Below the pieces are notes generated by a model. That model ran no database searches. It was not told where the DNA came from and saw only the letters and a program-made list of their open reading frames with translations. The position numbers and the translations under genes were made by a program. From positions 31,383-95,382 of the forward strand of contig JAITLV010000162.1 in assembly GCA_031277685.1 (NCBI GenBank): a DNA stretch of 64,000 nucleotides, written 5' to 3'. The DNA is from Sphingobacterium sp. (GTDB lineage Bacteria > Bacteroidota > Bacteroidia > Sphingobacteriales > Sphingobacteriaceae). Below, in pieces: positions 44,769 to 55,100 of the stretch; position 1 is the stretch's first letter; the number at the start of each line of letters is the position of its first letter.

Positions 44769-47700
44769 TTATTGTTTTTTGAATTCTGAAGGTGATACGC
44801 CAAAGTGCTTTTTGAAACATACACTGAAATATTTGGGATCGTTGAAGCCGGACTCATAGGCTATCTCGGAAATAGAATAGGATGATTCTTCCAATAATTG
44901 TTTTGCGCGCTTGAGTCTTAAATCAAGGATAAGTTCCTTAACGCCCATACCTGTAAAGTTATTGACCTTTCGGTACAGTAAGGTTCTGCTCATTCCTATT
45001 TTTGACACCAATGATTCCACGTCGAACTCCGCCTCTCCGAGATTTTCATCAATGGTTTTGACAACGCGGGCGATCAGTTCATCATCCAAAGAAGAAATGG
45101 AAATCTTCCTTGGGTCGATAATATAGCGCTGACCATACAACTCCTTGAGTTTTTCGCGCCCTTGAATCAGATTATCTATCTGCTGTAAAAGAAATTTTAG
45201 CTGAAAGGGTTTTCCAATAAATGCATCTGCTCCAGAAGATAACCCTTCGATTTTGACTTCGTCATTGCCCTCCATGCCCGAAAGCATGACAATGGGAATA
45301 TGACTGGTCTCCAGATCCGTTCTTAGTGTCCGGCATATCTCATAGCCTGAAATATCGGGCAGATCGATATCAGTGATTATTAATGTGGGTGAGTATTTCT
45401 TGATATGCGCCAATCCTGACTTTCCATCCAAGGCACCGTAGACATTAAATCTCTTTTTGAGTTCCAGACAAATATATTTGTTGAGCACCTTGTTGTCTTC
45501 GATCAGCACTATTGTATGTTTATTAAACTTCCGACTCGAATTTAGGCTATCTTCTTCATCTTTGATTGTGATTGGTGTATGTACCGAAATGAGATCTTGA
45601 TCGCTTACTGCAGAAGGCATATCATTTATGATCTCTAAAGGAATGTATACAATAAATGAAAGAATATCCTCATTTAAATCTACCAGTATGGTACCTGTTA
45701 AGCGTCTGACCAGCTCTTTTACGATAGACAATCCCAATCCTGTTCTTTCCTCAAAAGCTGAATTGTGAACTCCTACTTTATTGAAGGCATTAAATATGAA
45801 CTCTTTGTCTCTTTCTTCTAAAGATACTCCCGAATTAGATACTTTCAGAATTAAGGTGCCCGTTTTTGACTTTATACTTTCACCTACTTTTTCCAGCAAA
45901 CTCGCTTCGACCTCAATAAATCCAGCTGCGGGGGTGTATTTTACTGCATTTGAAAATAAGTTCGTATAGATTTGATCCAGGATCTCATGATCATAATTTG
46001 CCAGAGGAAGCTTTCCCATTGGATAAGAAACAGCAGTTTGCACCGCATTTTTATGGGCATAATGGGCAAAAGGTTTAAATGAGCGCTCCAGATGCTCAGC
46101 TATATCTCCCACTTTGGAATGTAGGATGAGATTGTCACTTTCAATCTGTCGCAACTTTAGCAGCTGACTGATTTTGTGCTGTATTTTTAGCGAATTATTC
46201 TCAATTAGGTCTACATAATAACGATATAGGCCATCCGTTCCCATAATTTCTTTAAGTTCCTTAATTGGGTTAAGGATCAACGTTAATGGCGTCTTTAAAT
46301 CATGCGTTATTCGGGTGAAGAAGGCTGTTCGTAATTTATTTATTGCTACCAGCTCCTGTTCCTTCATTTTTTCCACTTCTAATTTTTGTTTAAGCAGCTC
46401 TTTTTCGGTGTAGTATCTCCAAAGAAAGAAAACAATTGCCAGAGCGAAAAGGATATATGCACTTTTAGCCCAAAGAGATGCCCAAGGTGCGGGGGAAATG
46501 GAGAATTGAAGGGATGAAAGTGGCTGATATTGATCGGGTAATTTTCCAGCTATTGCAATTTCAAATGTATAGTGGCCCGCCGGTAGGTTAAAGAACTGTA
46601 TGATCCGTTGACCAATATCCAATGGCATCCAGTTGTTACTTCCATTCGTAAGGCGATAATAGTACTGTTCATCATGAGAAGCTTCGGAATAATCCGTATT
46701 GGAAAATTCGATCGTTATATTCGCCTGTTTATAATTTAGTTTAATGGGTTCATCCGTACTGTTAAAGCATGAAATGTCATATTTCAAAGGGGAGTCTTTA
46801 TTTAAAGATGAAACAATCTGATTGTTGATTAAGAATCTTGTAAAATAAATATGATGAGCAACAACCCTATTTAATAATTCTTTAGGTGAAAAATAGATAA
46901 AACCATTTGTCCCACCGATATAAATTTCACCGGATGAAACTTGGTACATCGCTTTCGGATAAAATGCGCCAATTTTCTTTTGATCAAATTTATTGTACTT
47001 AAAAGCACGATTTTCCAAGTTTGAATAATAGAAAAGTCCTTCTGTACCCGTAAACCATAATGTATTTGTGCTAGCATCAAGATTTATGCTGAAAACAATA
47101 GTTGGGATCTCGCCTCTTTCGGGTTTTAGTTTTGTTAAGCCCTCATTTTCCTTAAATCGTAATATACCGTTGTTCCGGGTACCTATCCAGATTGTGTTAT
47201 CCTTTCCTACCGAAAAACAGGTCAAATAATTACCATTGCCTAGCGGATCCCCGGTAGTATATTTTTGTTCAACTTTTCTTTTTCGGACATCGAATTTATA
47301 TAGTCCCTTAGTACCAAATAGGTATAGATAATCATTGGGTGCCCTGTAAAGGCAATTAATTCGATCATGTATTACTGTTCCATCTCCAAACTCTAAAGGG
47401 ATATAATTTACTTTGCCACTTCTTTTATTTTTGTAATATAGACTCTCAGATATATCACTATCAATAACCCAAATACCAGAATCAGCCTCAAATGCGAGAT
47501 CGTAAGCATTTATTTTTTTTGAGAAATCGGGAGGATAACTGATTTTTTCATCTGAAAAATAATGTTTTTCAGGATCATAGGTCCTTATTCCATCGTTATA
47601 GCATGCTATTCCCAAATGATTATTGTGGTCATATGCAAACGATTTTATAAGATTGGATCCGAGCACACTGTTTTCATTTTTATGCATAAAATGAGCAAAG

Positions 47701-48812
47701 GTATTCCGGGTTCTGTTCCATATTGAAATCCCGCCCCCTTCTGTACCTATCCAAATGTTCTTTTCTTCATCCTCTATAAAACAGCTTACAATTGGCGTAT
47801 TCAGCCCGTACGTCGACGGTGAGACATAATTCATCTCTTCTTCTCCTAATTTAGTATAAGCGAGTTTTCCTCCAAAGGTACCTATCCAAACACCTCCGGC
47901 AGGATCTGGATAAATAGACCAGACTGAATTATGTGGAATCTCATTTGGAAAATCAGGAGAATACTGTTTCAAATCAGATTTCCCGGTATTTAAATTGTAT
48001 AAGTAGAGGCCTCTTTGCGTTGCGATCCATAGAATTTTATTCTTGTCAATATAAATCTGTTTTGCACTTGCGTCGATATTCGGATCTATACGGGCTTTGA
48101 CCTTTCCAGATCTGTCAATTACATAAACGCCATTCTTTTCTGATAATACATATAAATCATTTCCTTCTGAAATAATCTGAAGCAGATCGGCTACAGGAAT
48201 TGTTGCGAATTGTTTTAACGTCGCGCCTTTTTCCGAACCACTAAAGATATCTTTTCCATGAGTAATGTAAAGCGTACCATTAACCTCGCTCATATGGGGC
48301 ATGATGTATTCCCGGATGGGATTACCATTGTTGGTCGGCAATTGATAACTACGGAGCACAGCTCTTTTTGATATTGAAAAACGATCGACCTGATTATCTC
48401 TTAATATCCACAACTTGTCACCATCGCCAATAATAAAATGGACTGTCCCACCTGTCATCAAACTAAAACCCGCCTTCCGATTGTCATACAGAAAAAGTCC
48501 TTTATTCGTTGCAACGAACAGTTGCTTCTTTTTAGTAACATACAATTGAGATATCGTAACCGAAGAATGACCGACGAGTTGCTCTAAATTAGTATGTTTT
48601 GCATAGGAATTATTGCCATCATACATAAAAAGTCCATCTCGCCCACTATACCAGATCCTTCCGATACTATCTTTTACAATTGACCGGATACCATGGTAGT
48701 AATCAGCAGATTGCTTGGTGTGAAAATAATACGTATTGGCCTCCGGAATCTGCGAAAAACACTCGTTCAAGAAAAAGAATATCAACAAGATGTAGATCAG
48801 GAAGACTTTCAT
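44769..48812 (-). CDS. Hybrid two-component system regulator (sensor kinase/response regulator/AraC fusion)
   Basis: A 1347-residue one-protein signalling system. Order: signal segment (about 1-21), a periplasmic double beta-propeller of Reg_prop repeats (about 25-690, e.g. IWYSGRDGLFMYD, VWIGTFGGKLAY), Y_Y_Y domain (about 690-775), membrane helix (about 778-798), HisKA with His837 in RITHDLKTPLTLIL, HATPase_c (NAVKYTPAAG, GLGLSIVKEL), a receiver domain with Asp1148 in IITDIDLPD, and an AraC HTH (about 1245-1347) ending FGVSPSEFKKQ. It should bind unsaturated glycosaminoglycan disaccharides in the periplasm and activate susC at the direct repeats. All phosphotransfer residues are present. Confidence 0.95.
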   Translation of the reverse strand: MKVFLIYILLIFFFLNECFSQIPEANTYYFHTKQSADYYHGIRSIVKDSIGRIWYSGRDGLFMYDGNNSYAKHTNLEQLVGHSSVTISQLYVTKKKQLFVATNKGLFLYDNRKAGFSLMTGGTVHFIIGDGDKLWILRDNQVDRFSISKRAVLRSYQLPTNNGNPIREYIMPHMSEVNGTLYITHGKDIFSGSEKGATLKQFATIPVADLLQIISEGNDLYVLSEKNGVYVIDRSGKVKARIDPNIDASAKQIYIDKNKILWIATQRGLYLYNLNTGKSDLKQYSPDFPNEIPHNSVWSIYPDPAGGVWIGTFGGKLAYTKLGEEEMNYVSPSTYGLNTPIVSCFIEDEEKNIWIGTEGGGISIWNRTRNTFAHFMHKNENSVLGSNLIKSFAYDHNNHLGIACYNDGIRTYDPEKHYFSDEKISYPPDFSKKINAYDLAFEADSGIWVIDSDISESLYYKNKRSGKVNYIPLEFGDGTVIHDRINCLYRAPNDYLYLFGTKGLYKFDVRKRKVEQKYTTGDPLGNGNYLTCFSVGKDNTIWIGTRNNGILRFKENEGLTKLKPERGEIPTIVFSINLDASTNTLWFTGTEGLFYYSNLENRAFKYNKFDQKKIGAFYPKAMYQVSSGEIYIGGTNGFIYFSPKELLNRVVAHHIYFTRFLINNQIVSSLNKDSPLKYDISCFNSTDEPIKLNYKQANITIEFSNTDYSEASHDEQYYYRLTNGSNNWMPLDIGQRIIQFFNLPAGHYTFEIAIAGKLPDQYQPLSSLQFSISPAPWASLWAKSAYILFALAIVFFLWRYYTEKELLKQKLEVEKMKEQELVAINKLRTAFFTRITHDLKTPLTLILNPIKELKEIMGTDGLYRYYVDLIENNSLKIQHKISQLLKLRQIESDNLILHSKVGDIAEHLERSFKPFAHYAHKNAVQTAVSYPMGKLPLANYDHEILDQIYTNLFSNAVKYTPAAGFIEVEASLLEKVGESIKSKTGTLILKVSNSGVSLEERDKEFIFNAFNKVGVHNSAFEERTGLGLSIVKELVRRLTGTILVDLNEDILSFIVYIPLEIINDMPSAVSDQDLISVHTPITIKDEEDSLNSSRKFNKHTIVLIEDNKVLNKYICLELKKRFNVYGALDGKSGLAHIKKYSPTLIITDIDLPDISGYEICRTLRTDLETSHIPIVMLSGMEGNDEVKIEGLSSGADAFIGKPFQLKFLLQQIDNLIQGREKLKELYGQRYIIDPRKISISSLDDELIARVVKTIDENLGEAEFDVESLVSKIGMSRTLLYRKVNNFTGMGVKELILDLRLKRAKQLLEESSYSISEIAYESGFNDPKYFSVCFKKHFGVSPSEFKKQ

Positions 48813-49145
48813 GATTTAAATTTTTCTTAGGTAAATTTTGGCGAATCCATATAAAGATAACAATACTTTTTATAAAAATTCTATTAATGACACCTGATGT
48901 GTTACCCGATTGAATTCGGTTGAAGACACTGTATTAATCATTTTTTTACGACATCGTTATTCGCACGATACAGCATACCCAGCACTTTTTTATACAGAAG
49001 GGGCAGCTGCCACAGCTACCCCCTCTTACCATGTTATCCCCCGACTTTATTGCCCCGTTAAAATTATTTATTGTCGATATTTTATGATGCGGATTCTATA
49101 CAAAGCGGTGTCTCGATGGTTGTTCTATTTTAATTCGCGATTTTT
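48813..49145. other. Intergenic region ahead of the hybrid regulator, with hairpin
   Basis: 333 bp between the PUL 4 thioredoxin stop and the regulator start, both minus. It holds a 10-bp hairpin, GGGGCAGCTG (49000-49009) with CAGCTACCCC (49013-49022), whose odd pair is U-G when read on the minus strand, so it probably ends the PUL 4 transcript, although no T run follows. The regulator promoter should lie between 48813 and 48990; no exact TAnnTTTG box is seen. Confidence 0.5.
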
Positions 49146-50564
49146 CTATTTCTGTTGCAACAGTGTTTTTAGTGTTTCATAAGTCACATCCTGACTGGGT
49201 CTGGTGGCATCATTATCCAATATTTTACCATCCCGGCCAATGATCACATATCTCGGAATCCCTGAAATATTGAAGGCTTTGGCGACAACACTGTTCGTTC
49301 CTCCTTTCGAGATCAGATGAATACCTTCAATCTTATCTTCGGCAATTGCTTTACGCCATTTCTCTTCGTTATCATCAATACTGATATATAGGAAAACCAA
49401 ATCTTTATTGTCCGCAAACTTTGCATGCAGCTTTGGACTTCCTTCCTGCATTTGCTGTCTACATGGGCCGCACCAGCTTGCCCAGAAATCAACATATACT
49501 ACTTTACCTGCAAAATCCTTTAATGAAACCTTATTGCCATTGAGATCGTCCAATTCAAACGGCGGGGGAGTCTTCCCAGAAGCTAGGTTTAAGGCTTGAT
49601 CGTATACAGCTTGCAGTTCTTTTGCTTTATCCTTATTTCCAACGTCTACAATAAACTGATCGATCATAGGCTGATATTCACGTACGTCTTTTGCCTTTTT
49701 CAACAAATTATTCAAAATAGAAAATAATGCTATTTCTCTTATTTCCCCTTTTAATTGTGTTTTAGCGAGCTGATATTCCATCTGACGTTTTTCCTCCTCC
49801 GTCTGAGCTGCAATACTATCAATTTTGCCGAGGTCATACATATGTTTGTAGCGCAAAAACGCCACATATGAGCCAATCATAAATCGCTTATATGATGGGT
49901 ATTTTAAAAGATCATCGGAAAACACAACGTTTTCACCTTTGGTCATATAACCTGCTGGTAGAACCTCTGAAAATTTCTTCCCTAAACCCTGGGCTATAAT
50001 ATTTGGAAAGATTATTTCTAATCCCAGTACATCATAGTAAAATTTGACACGTTGATAGTCATAGAATCCTTGGGTAACACCGGATTTGTTGCGCTCCAAA
50101 AACGCCAGGTTATCCTTATTTATTTGCGCCAATTGTTCAAATAAAACAGATGTGGATACCTTCGTCGCATCGAGCTGAGAATAACTGGACAGATAAAGAT
50201 CAGTAAGCTCTTTTAAAACTTTCGCATTTTGGCTTCCCTTTCCCGTGAAAGTGGTTACATCCTTAAAATTTGTTTTTATCGAAAGGTCGTCACCCGGTTC
50301 TACATACAAATTAAACCCTCCTTTCACGGGTTCATCCATGGCAACACTCACATCTATGGGATGTTCAAGCATACCTGCATATTCAAAAATCCCGTTTGCA
50401 TCGGGTTTGAGAATTTTAGTTTCCCTATTTCCATCTTCGATAGTAAAAAAAATAGATTTGCCATCCAGTGAATCCAGCGCTATCCGAACACGCGTTTTTT
50501 TTCCTTGCGCATAGATACATAAGCTACAAAGGAACAAACAAATAATTGCTGTTATCTTTTTCAT
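49146..50564 (-). CDS. TlpA-like thioredoxin with N-terminal DUF4369-type domain (PUL 4)
   Basis: About 472 residues from the ATG at 50564 (MKKITAIICLFLCSLCIYAQ, a good signal peptide); an ATG at 50618 is possible but would add a long basic leader. The N-terminal beta domain is DUF4369-like (KIL..NGIFEYAG), the middle is helical, and the C-terminal TlpA fold has WASWCGPCRQQM, FLYISIDDNEEKW and the cis-Pro region ISGIPRYVIIG. It is a periplasmic thiol-disulfide protein, the counterpart of the PUL 3 protein but longer in the helical middle. Confidence 0.9.
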   Translation of the reverse strand: MKKITAIICLFLCSLCIYAQGKKTRVRIALDSLDGKSIFFTIEDGNRETKILKPDANGIFEYAGMLEHPIDVSVAMDEPVKGGFNLYVEPGDDLSIKTNFKDVTTFTGKGSQNAKVLKELTDLYLSSYSQLDATKVSTSVLFEQLAQINKDNLAFLERNKSGVTQGFYDYQRVKFYYDVLGLEIIFPNIIAQGLGKKFSEVLPAGYMTKGENVVFSDDLLKYPSYKRFMIGSYVAFLRYKHMYDLGKIDSIAAQTEEEKRQMEYQLAKTQLKGEIREIALFSILNNLLKKAKDVREYQPMIDQFIVDVGNKDKAKELQAVYDQALNLASGKTPPPFELDDLNGNKVSLKDFAGKVVYVDFWASWCGPCRQQMQEGSPKLHAKFADNKDLVFLYISIDDNEEKWRKAIAEDKIEGIHLISKGGTNSVVAKAFNISGIPRYVIIGRDGKILDNDATRPSQDVTYETLKTLLQQK

Positions 50565-50629
50565 GATTTTTTTAATTGTTATAGTTTTAATTTTTGCAGT
50601 AAGACACTTCTTATTCATGCTATATTTTG

Positions 50630-50649
50630 AACCGGGTCTCCACCCGATT
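50630..50649 (-). promoter_or_regulatory. Hairpin after susD in PUL 4
   Basis: AACCGGGT (50630-50637) pairs with ACCCGATT (50642-50649), loop 4. The one odd pair is G-U on the susD strand and C-A on the other, so it acts in the susD mRNA. No T run follows, so it may protect the 3' end of susCD mRNA rather than end transcription. Confidence 0.45.
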
Positions 50650-50662
50650 TAAAAGCATAACA

Positions 50663-52138
50663 TCAAGGATTTTGCTGTAAATCGGGGTTCGCATTCATTA
50701 CGTATTGCGGAAATCTAAGCACCAAACGATCTACCTTTAATGGAAATGATTGAACCAGTTTTCCCGTGGCATCATACACATGATGTTCCAGTCCAACGGT
50801 GGATTTATATTGATCGTCCACGATCAGCCGTCTCATATCCCACCAGCGCTCCCCACTACCGGCAAATTCCCGGATTCTTTCCTCCAATATAAACTTGGTG
50901 AGCAGGATTTTATCTGCAGCAATTGATACGGGTATTTTTTCCGCGTTTAGGATTTTATTGTTCATTCTGCTCAGACGAAAAGCTTCCAATGTACTGGTAG
51001 CGGCAGAAAGTTGCCCACCGCGAGCCTCGCATTCAGCCTTTAAAAGATAAATATCGGAGACATTAACACCTACATTGCTATACTTTCCATAGCACCTTTT
51101 CATTCCACCGGGATAGACCATTGTCGGCGGAAAAGGGAGAGCAGTCATAAATTGCTGTCTCAGATCGGCAGCACTATACAAGGCTGCGGTCTGCCCTGTC
51201 AGGGGTAGTCCGCTCAAAAGCAACGTATAGGTATTGAGGTAACTTTTTAAGTACAGCACTTCTTTATCAATATCCAGATTCAATCTGTTCGGGCCTGTAA
51301 AAGGGCTGATCGGATAGAAAGCGCCACCACTGGACAATTCCTTATTAAAATCATACAGTCCCACAGCAAGACTATTACTGTGCAGGTTAGCCAAAGAAGA
51401 CTCCAATAAGGGCAGTGCTTGTTCAAACTGCTGCATATAGACATATACTTTCCCAAGTATCGCTTCGGCTGCCGATCGGGACATGCGATGTCTACTTACT
51501 ACCTGCGTTGTTAAATTAGGAATAGCCTCCCTCAGATCCGCAATAATCAAATCATAAGCTTCCTGTATAGTGGAACGTTTAAACATATTCTGGGTGACAT
51601 CTGCGACTGTAACCAGTGGAATGCCCAGGTCGGATGCTGCAGTCGCTTTATTGTAAGGTTTACCGTAATAATTAACAAGCATAAAATGCGCCCATGCTCT
51701 TCCGGCCAATGCTTCTGCGCGCAGCGCACTTTTCTGTCTATTGTCATTCCCTTCGGCATCCATTACCTCATTAATTACTTTATTGTATGAATACAGCTGC
51801 TTTTCTAGCTGCGTTAATTCAGACATGTTTTCCGTAGGCAGGTAAATGTCATCTTTATACTCAAATGCGTTTTTATCACTGATCAGGCTGAGTCCGGATC
51901 CAATGGTATATAAGGGGGAGAATCCCGCAATTTCATCTGACATTACCACCTGTGGAGCCCGTTGTAAAAAAGTAAGATTACGGTCATTTAGTAACAGCTC
52001 ATAATCTGAAGTCTTCTTAGCGATTGCGACGCCTTTTGGTACGACCTCCAAAAAATCTTTTCCACAGGATGAGAACAAGCCTACAGCACATACCATTAGG
52101 ATAGTACCATAGATTCGACTTTTGTTTATAGATATCAT
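50663..52138 (-). CDS. SusD/RagB-family lipoprotein (PUL 4)
   Basis: A 491-residue SusD-family lipoprotein, lipobox GLFSSC (Cys25). The opening KGVAIAKKTSDYELLLNDRN is like the KVSIKT opening of its PUL 3 counterpart. The helical core includes SALRAEALAGRAWAHFMLVN, and the C-terminal block is LEERIREFAGSGERWWDMRR. It follows susC after 13 bp. Substrate unknown. Confidence 0.92.
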   Translation of the reverse strand: MISINKSRIYGTILMVCAVGLFSSCGKDFLEVVPKGVAIAKKTSDYELLLNDRNLTFLQRAPQVVMSDEIAGFSPLYTIGSGLSLISDKNAFEYKDDIYLPTENMSELTQLEKQLYSYNKVINEVMDAEGNDNRQKSALRAEALAGRAWAHFMLVNYYGKPYNKATAASDLGIPLVTVADVTQNMFKRSTIQEAYDLIIADLREAIPNLTTQVVSRHRMSRSAAEAILGKVYVYMQQFEQALPLLESSLANLHSNSLAVGLYDFNKELSSGGAFYPISPFTGPNRLNLDIDKEVLYLKSYLNTYTLLLSGLPLTGQTAALYSAADLRQQFMTALPFPPTMVYPGGMKRCYGKYSNVGVNVSDIYLLKAECEARGGQLSAATSTLEAFRLSRMNNKILNAEKIPVSIAADKILLTKFILEERIREFAGSGERWWDMRRLIVDDQYKSTVGLEHHVYDATGKLVQSFPLKVDRLVLRFPQYVMNANPDLQQNP

Positions 52139-52151
52139 GATATAATATTTT

Positions 52152-55100
52152 TTAGAGTGTTAAAAAGATTCCAAAATTGACTGCATTCTGAGCGAACGGA
52201 GTAGACCTTAGGCCTAGACGGGCATTCTGAAACTCCGGATCAATACCGTTATCGTTGGCTTTCCAGAGCATAATATTGCTCATACCAGCACGCAGACGCA
52301 ATGATTCCACACCTATTTTCTTGATCAGGGAGGTTGGCAAATTATAGGAAAAACCTAGATCCCTAATTTTCATATAGGATGCGCTCACAACATTATTCCC
52401 TGCATATCGGTAATAGTCTGTATTTCTCATTATATTTTCACTCTGTGATGCAAATCTTGGGATATCGGTCCTATTTTCATCTCCGGGAACTTTCCAACGG
52501 TCCGCAAATTCAGCATGTAGATTACCACTCTGAAACGGTGTCTGGCTCTCAATAAAACCGTAGCCATAACCTTCGGTATAGGTTGCATTGACATCCTTAA
52601 ACATGACATGCCCCAGGTTGTAGATAATATTAATATCAAAAGAGATATTTTTGTACTGAAAATTATTGGACAGTCCGCCACTCCATTTGGGCTGATATAC
52701 CCCTTTGAAGAGTACGTCATCTGGCTTAGGCAGCTCCGATTCCTCCATACCTAATGAAACAGTGCCATCAGCAAGTCTGACCAATGGATCCCCCTTATCA
52801 TTCAGTCCGGCATAATCGTAAGCAAAAACTGAAAAGGCAGGGTAGCCCTGTAAGTAGGGAGCATCTATTTTGTTTTTTCCTGTAGCGATAGGCGTCAATA
52901 AGTTTACTTTGGTAATTTTATTTTTATTGAATGAAGTTGTGAATAAACTTGACCAACGGAAATGTTCATTTTGAATATTCACCGAACTGAGTGACAATTC
53001 GACTCCTGTGTTGGACAAGTCCCCGACATTCCCGACGATCGTTGTAAAGCCTGTCAACGGATTGACTTCCAATGGTCCGATCAGATCGCTTGTCTTCTTT
53101 TTATAGTAATCTATCGAACCGTTAATGCGGTGACTAAGTATCGAAAAGTCCAGTCCCAGATTAAATGTTCCCGTCTTTTCCCAGGTAAGATTTTTGTTCC
53201 CGGCGGTCAGCACAAAGTAGCCCTGTCCTCCCGGAACATAGGGATTTGAAATGGAACTGAGCACATCTTGGCTAGCACTTTTGCCGGGAAGTGGAGAATT
53301 TCCGCTCACGCCATAGGTCGCCCGCAGGGCTAAATTATCGAATACATTATTTCCCTTGCTAAAAGCCTCGTTACTGATTGTCCACTTCGCTCCTACGCTC
53401 CATGCGGGTCTGCGTTGAGCCGATTTATTAATCCCGAAGAGATTGCTTTTATCCTGCCTAATGCTCGCATTAAACGTATAACGTTTGTCATAAGTATATC
53501 CAACGTTGCCATAATACGATCTGAAGCGAAGTTGGGATTCAGATTCAGTATAGGGTTTGTCCTTTAATCTGGCGTTGCCTTCCACATGCGGAATAATCCC
53601 ACCTGCCACGCCGATACTTGACAATGTATTGTAATCCAACAAGGTGGATGTAAGCGCATTTTGATCGTACCCAAATACCATATTCATATTGGTCATATAT
53701 TGTTGATCCTGTGCTTCATAGCCGGCCAATGCGGTAATTTGATGCAGTTGGTTTACAGATGTAAAATCGTAAGCCAGCTGATTTCTGACTGTCCAGTTTT
53801 CCTCCGTCAAATTGGTCTGGATATACCTCCCGCCTGTATTCGGTAAATTGTATTTGATCGAGCCATTATTATTTTGCGCAAATTGTAACAGCTGAAAAGT
53901 TTGCTCATAATTCGTATTGTCATTGTAGTTGGTACTCCGGGAGGTTCCCCTATAATATCCGAATACCCCTTCATAACGCAAACCTTTAAAAAGATCAACT
54001 GTTATACCAGAATTAAGCCGGGCAGAAAACAAATTCATTTTGCTAAATCCGGTTTTCTGATTGTCTAAAGGATTGTACAGGAGATTACGTCCTGTTAAGT
54101 TCATAATTTCTGTAGCTGCTTCATTGGGCATATATCCTAAATAAGATGCATCAAGGTTATTACCGGCATTATCCCGAAAAAGTTGATAAGGTAAAAATCT
54201 ACTATCTGGTACAACAGAGCGATCGTAACCTAAGTTTTTAATAATTAGATCCGGTCTATCGGTGCTGGTCCGTTGATTGGTCAGATCTCCGATGATGTAA
54301 GCTCGAATCATCTTATTGAATGTATAGTCGTTTCGGGTATTTAATTTAAATTGATTATTCTTATCTCCCGGTGTGGAATTGCGGTCGTTGGTATAAGTCA
54401 GTGAGGTATAATTTGCAAACTTGTCTGTACCACCGCTGAAGGTCAGATTTTGGTTATGAAGCAATTGATTTCGGTACATCAGGTCTTTGATCTGCTGCAC
54501 ATTGTTTATGCCGGCTAGGCTATCCAATTTAGATTCCATCTGAGCATCGCTGTTCAAGCCGCGAAAATGATCCCACAAGATCTGCCGATCGGGCGTGTAC
54601 CCTGTACTTCCCGTCATAGGAGAATAAATAGGATTGTACGTATAGTTGACAGGATCAAATGTTTCTTTAGCAGCCTGAATATATTGCGAACTGTTCAGAA
54701 CGGGAAAATAATCAATTTGTGGTTTTCCCTGCAGATTGACAAAAGCATTGTACTGCACTTTTAATTTCTGATTATTTCCACCTTTTTTTGTTGTAATCAC
54801 GATAACACCGTTTGAGGCTCTTGCTCCCCAGATAGAGCTTGCAGTCGCGTCTTTCAGCACGGTAACATCGAGCACATCTTGCGGATTTATCAAGGCTACA
54901 TCCGGCATAGCAACACCGTCTACCACAAATAATGGTGCCGCATTCGTATAATTGGCCGTCCCGGGCAATGTAGTCATCCCACGTATCAGAAACTGTTGTT
55001 TGCCAGTAGTAGGTGAATTGTTGATTACCAACCCAGGAATTAGCCCATCTAACCGCTGAATAATATTATTACTCGTCACACGGTCTTCAACAATATGCAT

